Source: JABDBE01 sp049585795
GTDB lineage: Bacteria > Acidobacteriota > Terriglobia > Terriglobales > Acidobacteriaceae
Assembly (NCBI GenBank): GCA_049585795.1
Contig: JBAVAQ010000059.1
Span: forward strand, 1-64,000
Length of the DNA: 64,000 nucleotides
Reading direction: 5' to 3'
In this document: piece after piece, positions 25,145 through 32,701 of the stretch
Layout of the letters: the number at the start of each line of letters is the position of its first letter
Numbering within the stretch: position 1 is the stretch's first letter
Translations under genes and position numbers: made by a program
Notes under the pieces: generated by a model
What the model was told of the DNA's origin: nothing
The model's input: only the letters and a program-made list of their open reading frames with translations
Database searches by the model: none

Positions 25145-25852
25145 ATGGAAACCTCGCAAAACATCGGGCCGGTGGTGTTGCTCGGTCCGCCGGGCGCGGG
25201 CAAAGGCACACAAGCCAAGCGCATTGCCGGGCACTACGGCATTCCGCAGATCTCCACCGGAGACATTCTGCGAGGTAACGTGCAGCGCGGCACCGAATTA
25301 GGCTTGCAGGCCCAGGCCATGATGGCTCGCGGCGAACTGGTGCCTGACGATCTGGTTTGCGACATGGTGGCTTGGCGCGTTCGCGAAGCGGATTGCGAGT
25401 GCGGTTTCATCCTGGACGGATTTCCGCGCACGGCCAGACAAGCGGGCTGGCTGGATGCTTTTTTTGAGAGTGAGATCTTTGAAAACTCGCACGGTGACAG
25501 GTGGTGCCTGCCAATTGTGATCCGCATCGATGTGGACTATAATCAATTGGTTAAACGGCTCACTGGACGCAGGACTTGTCTCGCCAACGGACACATCTAT
25601 AACGTCTATTTCCAGCCACCTCGTGTCCCGGATATCTGCGATGTTGACGGTTCTCCGCTGGTAATCCGCAGCGACGATCGCGAGGAAGTGATCCGGGAGC
25701 GTCTGCAAACCTATGACCTGCAGACCCGTCCCGTGGCGGAATACTATGAGCAGAAGGGACGCCTGGTTCCGGTGAATGGCGACTTGCCGGTGGGCGAGGT
25801 CACGGGACAGATGTTTTGGGTGATTGAGCATCGCGATGGCAATTGTCTGTAA
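25145..25852 (+). CDS. adk: adenylate kinase with atypical LID site
   Basis: 235 aa from the ATG at 25145, where family homology begins; an open frame extends to 25088. It interconverts ATP+AMP and 2 ADP. P-loop LLGPPGAGKGTQAKR (G14-K20-T22), NMP-binding ISTGDILRGNV and GFILDGFPRTARQA. The long LID region carries C145, N148, C165 and D168 where zinc-type enzymes have C-x2-C...C-x2-C/D, so the second ligand is Asn. The map gene overlaps its 3' end by 17 bp. Confidence 0.95.
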   Translation: METSQNIGPVVLLGPPGAGKGTQAKRIAGHYGIPQISTGDILRGNVQRGTELGLQAQAMMARGELVPDDLVCDMVAWRVREADCECGFILDGFPRTARQAGWLDAFFESEIFENSHGDRWCLPIVIRIDVDYNQLVKRLTGRRTCLANGHIYNVYFQPPRVPDICDVDGSPLVIRSDDREEVIRERLQTYDLQTRPVAEYYEQKGRLVPVNGDLPVGEVTGQMFWVIEHRDGNCL

Positions 25853-26588
25853 ATCGACGGCCGAAATCGAAAGGATGCGGGCCAGTGGCCGCATCGTCCG
25901 CGAAGTGCTCGATCATGTTCGCGCGCTGGTCGCTCCGGGCGCGACCACCATGGATCTGGAGCGCGCGGCTGAGAAAAAGATCCGGGAACTCGGTGCGAAG
26001 CCGGCATTCAAGGGGTATTACGATTATCCTTGCGTGCTTTGCACCTCGGTGAACGAAGAAATCGTGCACGGTATTCCGTCGGAAAAACGGATGCTGAAGG
26101 CGGGCGATATCGTTTCCATCGATTGCGGGGTGGTGCTTGATGGATACTACGGTGACGCCGCGATCACCGTTCCGGTCGACGAGACCGTCAAGCCGGAAGT
26201 TCGCAAGCTGCTCGAAGTGACCGAAACTTCGTTGTACAAGGGCATCGAGCAGGCGCGGGTTGGCAACGCGATCGGCGATGTAGGCGCGGCAGTGCAGGAA
26301 TTTGTCGAAGCCAATGGCTTTAGCGTGGTGCGCGAGTTCGTGGGACACGGCATTGGGACCAAGCTGCACGAAGAGCCGCAAGTTCCGAACTTCGGATCCC
26401 GCGGACACGGCGCCCGGTTGCGGGAAGGCATGGTTCTTGCGATCGAACCGATGGTAAATTTTGGCAAGCCTGGGACGCGCGTGTTGGATGATAAATGGAC
26501 GGCAGTCACCGCCGACGGAAGCTGCAGCGCGCATTTTGAACATTGTGTAGCGGTGACCAAAGAAGGGCCAGTGATTTTGACGCAATAA
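25836..26588 (+). CDS. map: type I methionine aminopeptidase
   Basis: 250 aa from the ATG at 25836 (a TTG at 25824 is also in frame). It removes initiator Met. The five metal ligands of the pita-bread fold can be assigned: Asp in SIDCGVVLDGYYGDAAI (two), His in VGHGIGTKLHEEPQVPN, Glu in VLAIEPMVNFG, and Glu in SAHFEHCVAVT. No N-terminal zinc-finger extension. Overlaps adk, as in many spc operons. Confidence 0.96.
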   Translation: MAIVCKSTAEIERMRASGRIVREVLDHVRALVAPGATTMDLERAAEKKIRELGAKPAFKGYYDYPCVLCTSVNEEIVHGIPSEKRMLKAGDIVSIDCGVVLDGYYGDAAITVPVDETVKPEVRKLLEVTETSLYKGIEQARVGNAIGDVGAAVQEFVEANGFSVVREFVGHGIGTKLHEEPQVPNFGSRGHGARLREGMVLAIEPMVNFGKPGTRVLDDKWTAVTADGSCSAHFEHCVAVTKEGPVILTQ

Positions 26589-26645
26589 GAGCTGCTGGCT
26601 CCTAGCTACTAGCTAAGAACCAAAAGCTAGCAGCTAGAAGCGAAT
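26589..26645. repeat. R1 palindromic repeat
   Basis: GAGCTGCTGGCTCCTAGCTA and CTAGC on the left, AAAGCTAGCAGCTAGAAGC on the right, between map and infA. Confidence 0.7.
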
Positions 26646-26656
26646 TTAAGGAGTCG

Positions 26657-26875
26657 ATGAGCAAAGAAGACGCGATTGAGGTGATGGCAACGGTGGTTGA
26701 GCCGCTGCCCAATGCCATGTTCAAAGTCGAACTGGAAAATAAGCACCAGGTACTGGCGCACGTTTCGGGCAAAATGCGCAAGAATTTTATTCGCATTCTG
26801 CCTGGCGACAAGGTCGCCGTCGAGCTTTCACCTTACGACTTGAATCGCGGACGCATTGTGTATCGCTATAAATAA
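26657..26875 (+). CDS. infA: translation initiation factor IF-1
   Basis: 72 aa, standard length. OB-fold factor binding the 30S A site. EDAIEVMATVVEPLPNAMFK, HQVLAHVSGKMRKNFIRILPGDKVAVELSPYDLNRGRIVYRYK. ATG preceded by AAGGAGTCG. Confidence 0.97.
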   Translation: MSKEDAIEVMATVVEPLPNAMFKVELENKHQVLAHVSGKMRKNFIRILPGDKVAVELSPYDLNRGRIVYRYK

Positions 26876-26935
26876 GCTCCTAGCTGCTAGCTTCTGGCTA
26901 AACCTGTAGAAGCTAGGAGCTAGGAGCTAGGAGAC
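26876..26935. repeat. R1 palindromic repeat ahead of rpmJ
   Basis: CTCCTAGCTGCTAGCTTCTG and GCTA on the left, TAGAAGCTAGGAGCTAGGAG and CTAGGAG on the right. The GGAG at its end probably serves as rpmJ ribosome-binding site. Confidence 0.75.
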
Positions 26936-26941
26936 GGTTTT

Positions 26942-27055
26942 ATGAAAGTACGAGCCTCAGTAAAGAAAATTTGTGACAAGTGCAAGGTCATTCACCGCAA
27001 AGGCGTGGTGCGAGTGATCTGCGAGACGGCAAAACACAAGCAACGCCAGGGATAG
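26942..27055 (+). CDS. rpmJ: 50S ribosomal protein L36
   Basis: 37 aa. Reads MKVRASVKKICDKCKVIHRK then GVVRVICETAKHKQRQG. The zinc ligands C11, C14, C27 and H32 are all present, so this is the zinc-containing form. Between infA and rpsM, the usual place. The stop TAG ends at 27055. Confidence 0.97.
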   Translation: MKVRASVKKICDKCKVIHRKGVVRVICETAKHKQRQG

Positions 27056-27071
27056 AGGAAAAAGGACAAAC

Positions 27072-27458
27072 ATGGCACGCATTGCAGGCATCGACCTTCC
27101 GCGCAACAAGCACATTAACATTGCGCTGACCTACATCTACGGAATCGGTAATCCGCGCGCCGCCCGGATTCTCGATCAGGCGAAGGTTGAACCGATGAAG
27201 AAGGTTCAGGATCTGGGCGAGGAAGAGGTCAACCGCATTCGCCAAGTCATCGAGTCCGAAGGGCTGGTGGAGGGCGATCTGCGCAAAGAAGTTTCGATGA
27301 ACATTAAGCGTCTCATCGAGATCGGTTCCTATCGCGGATATCGCCATCGGCGGAATTTACCGGTCCGCGGACAGCGTACCCACACCAATGCCCGCACCCG
27401 CAAAGGTCCGCGCAAAGGCACGGTGGCGGCGAAGAAGAAAACTGCGACCAAGACATAA
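27072..27458 (+). CDS. rpsM: 30S ribosomal protein S13
   Basis: 128 aa. ARIAGIDLPRNKHINIALTYIYGIGNPRA at the N-terminus, GSYRGYRHRRNLPVRGQRTHTNARTRKGPRK at the C-terminus. It contacts P-site tRNA and the 50S. First gene of the alpha section; ATG after GAGGAAAAAGGACAAAC. Confidence 0.97.
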   Translation: MARIAGIDLPRNKHINIALTYIYGIGNPRAARILDQAKVEPMKKVQDLGEEEVNRIRQVIESEGLVEGDLRKEVSMNIKRLIEIGSYRGYRHRRNLPVRGQRTHTNARTRKGPRKGTVAAKKKTATKT

Positions 27459-27459
27459 A

Positions 27460-27542
27460 GCCGTTGTTGGTCGTTAGTCCTTGGTCGTTCGCATGAAATG
27501 GCCAACGACCAATGACCAACGACGAACGACCAAGGACTGAAA
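27460..27542. repeat. R2 palindromic repeat with a perfect 16-bp stem
   Basis: AGTCCTTGGTCGTTCG at 27476-27491 is exactly complementary to CGAACGACCAAGGACT at 27523-27538. Further R2 units lie within the loop. It fills the rpsM-rpsK spacer. Confidence 0.8.
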
Positions 27543-27546
27543 CCCT

Positions 27547-27978
27547 ATGGCAAAACCAGTAGCAGCCGGCGGCCCCGCGGCGCCAGAGAAAAAAGGCAAG
27601 AAAAAGACGTTCAAGAAGAAGGAGCGCAAGCACGTCTCGCACGGTATTGCGCACATCCAGGCTTCGTTCAACAACACGATCGTGACCATCGCCGATCAGG
27701 CCGGGAACGTGCTCTCATGGAAGAGCAGCGGGTCGCTGGGATTTCGGGGATCGCGCAAAGGCACGCCGTTCGCCGCCCAGCAGGCAGCATCGAACGCGGC
27801 AGTCATGGCGCGCGATCACGGGGTGCGCAGCGTGGAAGTGCGAGTTAGCGGCCCCGGTTCGGGACGCGAGTCGGCGATTCGCGCTCTGGCCGCATCCGGC
27901 ATCGAAGTTCGCAACATCAAAGACGCCACGCCGATCCCGCACAACGGCTGCCGTCCGCCAAAGCGCCGTAGAGTTTGA
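27547..27978 (+). CDS. rpsK: 30S ribosomal protein S11
   Basis: 143 aa, with ~20 extra Lys/Pro-rich N-terminal residues. HGIAHIQASFNNTIVTIADQAGNVLSW, KGTPFAAQQAASNAAVMARDHG and the C-terminal IKDATPIPHNGCRPPKRRRV are diagnostic. Platform protein near the mRNA exit site. Confidence 0.97.
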   Translation: MAKPVAAGGPAAPEKKGKKKTFKKKERKHVSHGIAHIQASFNNTIVTIADQAGNVLSWKSSGSLGFRGSRKGTPFAAQQAASNAAVMARDHGVRSVEVRVSGPGSGRESAIRALAASGIEVRNIKDATPIPHNGCRPPKRRRV

Positions 27979-27980
27979 GA

Positions 27981-28130
27981 AGACGTCGTTGGCCCTTGGT
28001 CGTCGGTCGTTCGCAACCACGGACGCCGCGCAGGCCGACGACGAACGACCAAAGACCGAAGACTGTTTTTACCGTGGACGCCGCGCAGGCCGACGACGAA
28101 CGACCAAAGACCGAAGACTGTTTTTACCGT
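27981..28130. repeat. R2 repeat with an exact 55-bp tandem duplication
   Basis: 28021-28075 and 28076-28130 are identical 55-bp units beginning GGACGCCGCGCAGGCCGACG and ending TGTTTTTACCGT. The segment at 27983-28012 (GTCGTTGGCCCTTGGTCGTC...) is the inverted R2 arm, so the right half of one palindrome has been duplicated. Confidence 0.85.
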
Positions 28131-28185
28131 CCGGGACGAAGGGTGAAGCCAAACCTGTAAACCGGTCATCTAAAGGAGAAGCAAC

Positions 28186-28815
28186 TTGGCACGTTATACC
28201 GATCCCGTCTGTCGTCTCTGCCGCCGCGAGGGCATGAAGCTATTCCTCAAAGGCACCAAATGCTTCAGCGATAAGTGTCCTATCGAGAAGCGCAATTTTG
28301 CTCCCGGCCAGCACGGCAAGGACCGCAAGTCGAAAGTTGTGGGCTACGGCCTGCAGCTGCGGGAAAAGCAAAAGACGAAGCGTATTTACTTTGCCCAGGA
28401 AGGCCAGTTCCGAAATTATTTCGAGAAGGCCGCACGCACCAAGGGCGTTACCGGCGAAATGCTCCTGCAACAGCTTGAGCGCCGCCTGGACAACGTCGTG
28501 TACCGCTTAGGCTTCGGCGTATCCCGCCGCCAGGCGCGTCAGTTAGTGCGCCACGGCCACGTTCAGGTGGATGGCCGCAAGGTCAACATTCCTTCGTACC
28601 AGGTCAGCGTAGGCGAGGAAATCGCCATCCGCGAAGGCAGCCTCAAGTTGGCGATTCTCGAACCGGCAAAGGAATTCGCCAGCCACCAGAACGCGCCTAC
28701 ATGGCTGGAGATCGATCGCGACAACTACAAGGGAAAAGTCTTGTCGTTACCGAAACGAGAAGACATTCATCTGCCAGTAAATGAGCAGTTGATCGTCGAA
28801 CTATATAGCAAGTAA
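28186..28815 (+). CDS. rpsD: 30S ribosomal protein S4
   Basis: 209 aa. Start is TTG at 28186 with AAAGGAGAAGCAAC ahead. The N-terminal CRLCRREGMKLFLKGTKCFS-DKCPIEKR carries the zinc-type cysteines. The S4 RNA-binding domain RLDNVVYRLGFGVSRRQARQLVRHGHVQVDGRKVN follows. It nucleates 30S body assembly and represses the alpha operon in other bacteria. Confidence 0.97.
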   Translation: MARYTDPVCRLCRREGMKLFLKGTKCFSDKCPIEKRNFAPGQHGKDRKSKVVGYGLQLREKQKTKRIYFAQEGQFRNYFEKAARTKGVTGEMLLQQLERRLDNVVYRLGFGVSRRQARQLVRHGHVQVDGRKVNIPSYQVSVGEEIAIREGSLKLAILEPAKEFASHQNAPTWLEIDRDNYKGKVLSLPKREDIHLPVNEQLIVELYSK

Positions 28816-28817
28816 TG

Positions 28818-28960
28818 CAGTCGTTGGTCGTTAGCCGCGACCAACCGCAACCAAAAACCGAAGTCATCCTGAGCGAAGCGAAGGATCTCGCGAGTTGTGC
28901 GTTGGTCCTAGGTCTTTGGCAAAGAGCAATGACCGACGGCGAACGACCAACGACAGATTT
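28818..28960. repeat. R2 repeat interrupted by an R4 element
   Basis: GTCGTTGGTCGTTAGCCGCG on the left and GGCGAACGACCAACGACA on the right flank an R4 copy at 28862-28890 (AGTCATCCTGAGCGAAGCGA then AGGATCTCG). This suggests one repeat inserted into another. The 97-codon open frame starting at 28815 is made of repeats and is not supported as a gene. Confidence 0.7.
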
Positions 28961-29071
28961 TTCTGGTCCACATTTCGAGCCAGATCAGCCTATCCCGACG
29001 TTTGACCTGAATGAACAAGGACCCGTTCAGGGAGTCAGGACTGAGCCAAACGGCCGAAGGAGAATAACGCA

Positions 29072-30106
29072 ATGTTGTGGAAAGGTTTCCAAAAACCGAA
29101 ACGTCTAGCGGTCGATACTTCGACCCTCACCGATAAGTATGGAATTTTCTGGGCCCAGCCCTTTGAACGTGGCTTCGGCACCACCATCGGCAACGCTCTC
29201 AGGCGCGTGCTGCTGTCTTCCATCGAAGGAGCCGCTGTCACCGCCGTCAAGATCGAAGGCGTGCTGCACGAATTCCAGTCGATCCCCGGCGTAGTCGAAG
29301 ACGCCACCGACATCATCCTGAACCTGAAGCAGATTCCCTTCAAGCTCAGCGGCGACGCGCCCAAAGCCATCTACCTGCGGGCCGATCAACCCGGCGTGGT
29401 CACTTCCGGCATGATCGAGGCAGATGCCGATGTCGAGGTTCTGGATAAAGACGTCTACGTCGCCACGGTTAGCGAAGGCGGCAAGCTCGACATGGAAATG
29501 CGCCTCAAGCGCGGCCGCGGCTACGTCTCCGCCGACAAGAACTTCGACGAAGACCTCGGCATCGGTTTCATTCCTATCGATTCCGTTCATTCCCCGGTGC
29601 GCAAGTGCAATTACACCGTGGAAGCCGCGCGTCTCGGGCAGATCACCGACTACGATAAGCTCACCCTCGAAGTGTGGACCAATGGCTCGATCACCCCAGC
29701 TGATTCGATTGGCTTGGCGGCGAAGCTGCTGAAGGACCACATGAACATCTTCATCAACTTCGAAGAGGACATCGAAACCTCGACGTCGTCTGAAGAACGT
29801 AAGCCCGAGATCAAGAATGAAAATCTCAATCGTTCAGTAGAGGAACTCGAGCTTTCCGTGCGCAGCTACAACTGCCTGAAGAATGCGAACATTCAATCGA
29901 TTGGCGAGCTGGTACAGAAGACCGAAGCCGAAATGCTGAAGACTAAAAACTTCGGCCGCAAGTCGCTGAACGAAATTAAAGAAATTCTAGGCACGATGGG
30001 ATTGAGTCTGGGAATGAAGATCGACGAGCAAGGCAACGCCGTGCCCGGCCCGACGTCAAACCAGATTCTACCCGCGTCAGCTTACGGCAACGACAACGAC
30101 CTGTAA
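29072..30106 (+). CDS. rpoA: RNA polymerase alpha subunit
   Basis: 344 aa. N-terminal dimerisation/assembly domain with KYGIFWAQPFERGFGTTIGNALRRVLLSSIEGAAV. The C-terminal domain NRSVEELELSVRSYNCLKNANIQSIGELVQ then KNFGRKSLNEIKEIL is the helix-hairpin-helix that binds UP elements and activators. ATG after AAGGAGAATAACGCA. Alpha operon order rpsM-rpsK-rpsD-rpoA-rplQ is canonical. Confidence 0.98.
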   Translation: MLWKGFQKPKRLAVDTSTLTDKYGIFWAQPFERGFGTTIGNALRRVLLSSIEGAAVTAVKIEGVLHEFQSIPGVVEDATDIILNLKQIPFKLSGDAPKAIYLRADQPGVVTSGMIEADADVEVLDKDVYVATVSEGGKLDMEMRLKRGRGYVSADKNFDEDLGIGFIPIDSVHSPVRKCNYTVEAARLGQITDYDKLTLEVWTNGSITPADSIGLAAKLLKDHMNIFINFEEDIETSTSSEERKPEIKNENLNRSVEELELSVRSYNCLKNANIQSIGELVQKTEAEMLKTKNFGRKSLNEIKEILGTMGLSLGMKIDEQGNAVPGPTSNQILPASAYGNDNDL

Positions 30107-30111
30107 GAAGT

Positions 30112-30183
30112 CTGTGTGGGGACGGGTCTCTGACCTGTCCCTCTATCTAAATTTTGTCATTCCGAGCGCAGCGAGGAATCTAC
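30112..30183. repeat. short hairpin plus R4 repeat copy
   Basis: GGGGACGGGTC-TCT-GACCTGTCCCT at 30118-30142 is an imperfect palindrome. It is followed by the R4 variant GTCATTCCGAGCGCAGCGAG at ~30156-30175. Both lie between rpoA and rplQ. Confidence 0.65.
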
Positions 30184-30214
30184 TTTTCCTCCCGCCGGAA
30201 CAAAGGATTCAGCC

Positions 30215-30718
30215 ATGCGTCACAAAGTAGCCGGATGGAAACTGGGACGGAACACCGCGCACCGCCGCTCGTTGCTGCGCAATCTGGTCACTTCGCTCAT
30301 CCTCGAAGAGCGAATCGAAACCACCGTCCCCAAAGCCAAAGCCATGCGTCCGCAGGTCGAGAAAATGATTACGCTCGGCAAGCGCGGAGATCTCGCCGCG
30401 CGCCGTCAAGCCCTGGCTTACCTCATGACCAGCGCTGCCGTCGACAAACTGTTCGACACCATCGGGCCCCGCTTCGGCGATCGTAACGGCGGCTACCTCC
30501 GCATCGTCCGTACCGGATGGCGAAAAGGCGACGGCGCCGACAACGCCTTCGTCGAACTCCTGGGCAGCGAAAAAGTACTCGACGAAAAGCGCCAGAAGCG
30601 CAGCGAAGCCCGAGCCAAACGTGCCGAGGAAACGAAGCGAGCCATGGAAGAGGCCGAAAAGGAGCAGGGCGTCGAACACCCGGCTCCGGGCGCCGAAGGT
30701 GAAGACAAAATCGAGTAG
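30215..30718 (+). CDS. rplQ: 50S ribosomal protein L17 with extended tail
   Basis: 167 aa against ~117-125 typical. The core RHKVAGWKLGRNTAHRRSLLRNLVTSLI, ETTVPKAKAMRPQVEKMITLGK and GGYLRIVRTGWRKGDGADNAFVELLG is normal. About 45 charged residues follow (EARAKRAEETKRAMEEAEKE...), probably a helical or disordered tail. Last gene of the ribosomal supercluster. Confidence 0.96.
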   Translation: MRHKVAGWKLGRNTAHRRSLLRNLVTSLILEERIETTVPKAKAMRPQVEKMITLGKRGDLAARRQALAYLMTSAAVDKLFDTIGPRFGDRNGGYLRIVRTGWRKGDGADNAFVELLGSEKVLDEKRQKRSEARAKRAEETKRAMEEAEKEQGVEHPAPGAEGEDKIE

Positions 30719-30737
30719 CGCCAACCGCCGAATGATG

Positions 30738-30803
30738 GGTAGTGGGAGCGCACGGCTTCAGTCGTACTGCTCAAGGTCTAATGAATATGCGGCTTAAGGC
30801 CGC
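30738..30803. repeat. degenerate R7 element and small palindrome after rplQ
   Basis: GCGCACGGCTTCAGTCGTAC resembles R7 with mismatches. GCGGCTTAAGGCCGC follows at 30789-30803. No T-tract, so the cluster's terminator is not identifiable here. Confidence 0.5.
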
Positions 30804-30841
30804 CGCGGTTCCGTCTTTCTTGCAGACTAACAAGTGCGCCG

Positions 30842-32671
30842 ATGGATCGACGAACTTTGCTGAAACACCTGGCAGCCATCCCACTGCTGCCGCGCCTGTG
30901 GCCTGATCTCTCCTCGGTGGTGCAAACCGCTCTTCCGTCAAAACCCTCGCTCCACCGTGTGCGCGTTTCTGATTCGTCGTGGCCCAGCGCGGCAGCCTGG
31001 GAGAAACTGAAGCGACAGGTTGGCGGTCAACTCATACCAGTGCAATTTCCCTTGGCGGCTTGCCAGTCCTCGTCTGACAGCGCAGCCTGTCAGGATGTCC
31101 TCAACAATCTCAGCAATCCTTACTACATTGGCGATCAGCCGGGGCTCACGCAAACGTTGGGCTGGGTAAACGCTTGGGTTACGAACCCTAGCGTTTATGC
31201 GGTTGCCGCAAGAAATGCCGATGACATTGCGGCGGCGGTAAACTTTGCTCGCGAAAACAATTTGCGCCTGGTCGTGAAAGGCGGCGGCCACAGTTACCAG
31301 GGTACCTCGAACGCGCCCGATTCGCTGCTGATTTGGACTCGCCACATGAATGACGTCACCATGCACCCGGCATTTGTTCCGCAGGGATGCGCAGGCGCTC
31401 ATCCCCAGCCGGCTGTGACGCTCGGTGCTGGTGCAATTTGGATGCAGGCTTACGAAGCCGTTACCACCAAAGGCGGTGCCTATGTGCAGGGTGGTGGCTG
31501 CACAACCGTAGGCGTAGCCGGCCTCATTCAGAGCGGCGGCTTTGGAAGTTTCTCCAAGCATTACGGCCTTGCCGCCGCGGGTTTGCTCGAAGCCGAAGTG
31601 GTCACCGCCGACGGCAAAGTACGCATCGCGAACGCCTGCAAGAACCCGGATCTTTTCTGGGCGCTCAAAGGTGGCGGCGGCGGCAGCTTCGGCGTGGTAA
31701 GTAAAGTCACGTTGCGCGTGCGCGATCTGCCGGAGTTCTGGGGCGGCGCTCTTTTCACGGTTAAAGCCTCATCGGATGACTCCTATCGTCGCCTGATCCG
31801 GCAGTTCGTGGGCTTCTACAGCGAAGCGCTGTTCAACGATCATTGGGGCGAGCAAGCTCACGTCAGCTCTGACAACGCTCTTACCTTCAGCATGGTTTCC
31901 CACGGCTTGGATACGGAGCAAGCAAAGAAAGTGTGGCAACCCTTTCTGGATTGGCTCGCACGGTCGCCAAGCGTCTATACGATTGAACCACCGCTTATTA
32001 TCGGCAGCATGCCGGCGCGAAATTGGTGGGACGTCGAATGGAGGAAAGAACATCAGCATCACGTCTTTCATGCCGATTCCCGCCCGGGTGCTCAACCAAA
32101 CAACGTGTGGTGGAACGGAGACGGCGGCCAGGTCGCGTGGTCAATTTACGGCTTCCAATCTCAATGGCTGCCCGCATCACTGCTCGAAAGCGATTCGCAA
32201 GAGCGCCTGGCGGATGCGCTTTATGCGGGCTCACGCCATTGGGAGATTGAGCTGCACTTCAACAAAGGGCTCGCCGGAGCTCCTGCCGACGCTATCGCCG
32301 CGGCGAAAGACACGGCGATGAATCCCGCAGTGCTCGACGCTTTTGCGCTTGCGATCATTGCCGCTGGAAAGGGGCAGGCGTATCCGGGAATTCTTGGGCA
32401 TGAACCCGATCTGGCCGCGGCCCGCAAGGACGCCGATGCGGTCAATCAGGCGATGAACGAATTGCGGAAGATCGTCCCCCTTGCCGGTTCCTATGTTTCC
32501 GAAAGTAACTTCTTCGAGTCCTCCTGGCAACAATCTTTTTGGGGTTCGAACTATGCAAGATTGCAGTCAGTGAAGGCCAAGTATGATCCTGATGGCCTCT
32601 TCTTTGTGCATCACGGCGTCGGCAGCGAGGACTGGAGTGATGATGGCTTCACCCGATTGACCCAACGCTAA
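30842..32671 (+). CDS. Tat-exported berberine-bridge-type FAD oxidoreductase
   Basis: 609 aa. The N-terminus MDRRTLLKHLAAIPLLP carries a twin-arginine motif (R3R4-x-LLK). The PCMH-type FAD domain has GGGHSYQG and VQGGGCTTVGVAGLIQSGGFG. H150 and C220 match the two residues that covalently hold FAD in bicovalent family members. The C-terminal BBE module is RLQSVKAKYDPDGLFFVHHGVGS. Such enzymes oxidise alcohols, sugars or alkaloid-like substrates with O2; the substrate here is unknown. Stands alone, convergent with the transporter gene. Confidence 0.88.
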   Translation: MDRRTLLKHLAAIPLLPRLWPDLSSVVQTALPSKPSLHRVRVSDSSWPSAAAWEKLKRQVGGQLIPVQFPLAACQSSSDSAACQDVLNNLSNPYYIGDQPGLTQTLGWVNAWVTNPSVYAVAARNADDIAAAVNFARENNLRLVVKGGGHSYQGTSNAPDSLLIWTRHMNDVTMHPAFVPQGCAGAHPQPAVTLGAGAIWMQAYEAVTTKGGAYVQGGGCTTVGVAGLIQSGGFGSFSKHYGLAAAGLLEAEVVTADGKVRIANACKNPDLFWALKGGGGGSFGVVSKVTLRVRDLPEFWGGALFTVKASSDDSYRRLIRQFVGFYSEALFNDHWGEQAHVSSDNALTFSMVSHGLDTEQAKKVWQPFLDWLARSPSVYTIEPPLIIGSMPARNWWDVEWRKEHQHHVFHADSRPGAQPNNVWWNGDGGQVAWSIYGFQSQWLPASLLESDSQERLADALYAGSRHWEIELHFNKGLAGAPADAIAAAKDTAMNPAVLDAFALAIIAAGKGQAYPGILGHEPDLAAARKDADAVNQAMNELRKIVPLAGSYVSESNFFESSWQQSFWGSNYARLQSVKAKYDPDGLFFVHHGVGSEDWSDDGFTRLTQR

Positions 32672-32701
32672 ATCCAGTGAAGCCTGTTCGGCTTGGCATG
32701 T

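Noticed and set aside
23384..25234. 616-codon open frame on the minus strand
   Set aside because: It is antisense to rplO, secY and adk, which are unmistakable. Its translation is His/Gln/Asp rich with no recognisable domain, the usual shadow of a high-GC coding strand.
28815..29108. 97-codon plus-strand open frame before rpoA
   Set aside because: Made almost entirely of R2 and R4 repeat sequence and runs into rpoA in another frame; not protein-like.
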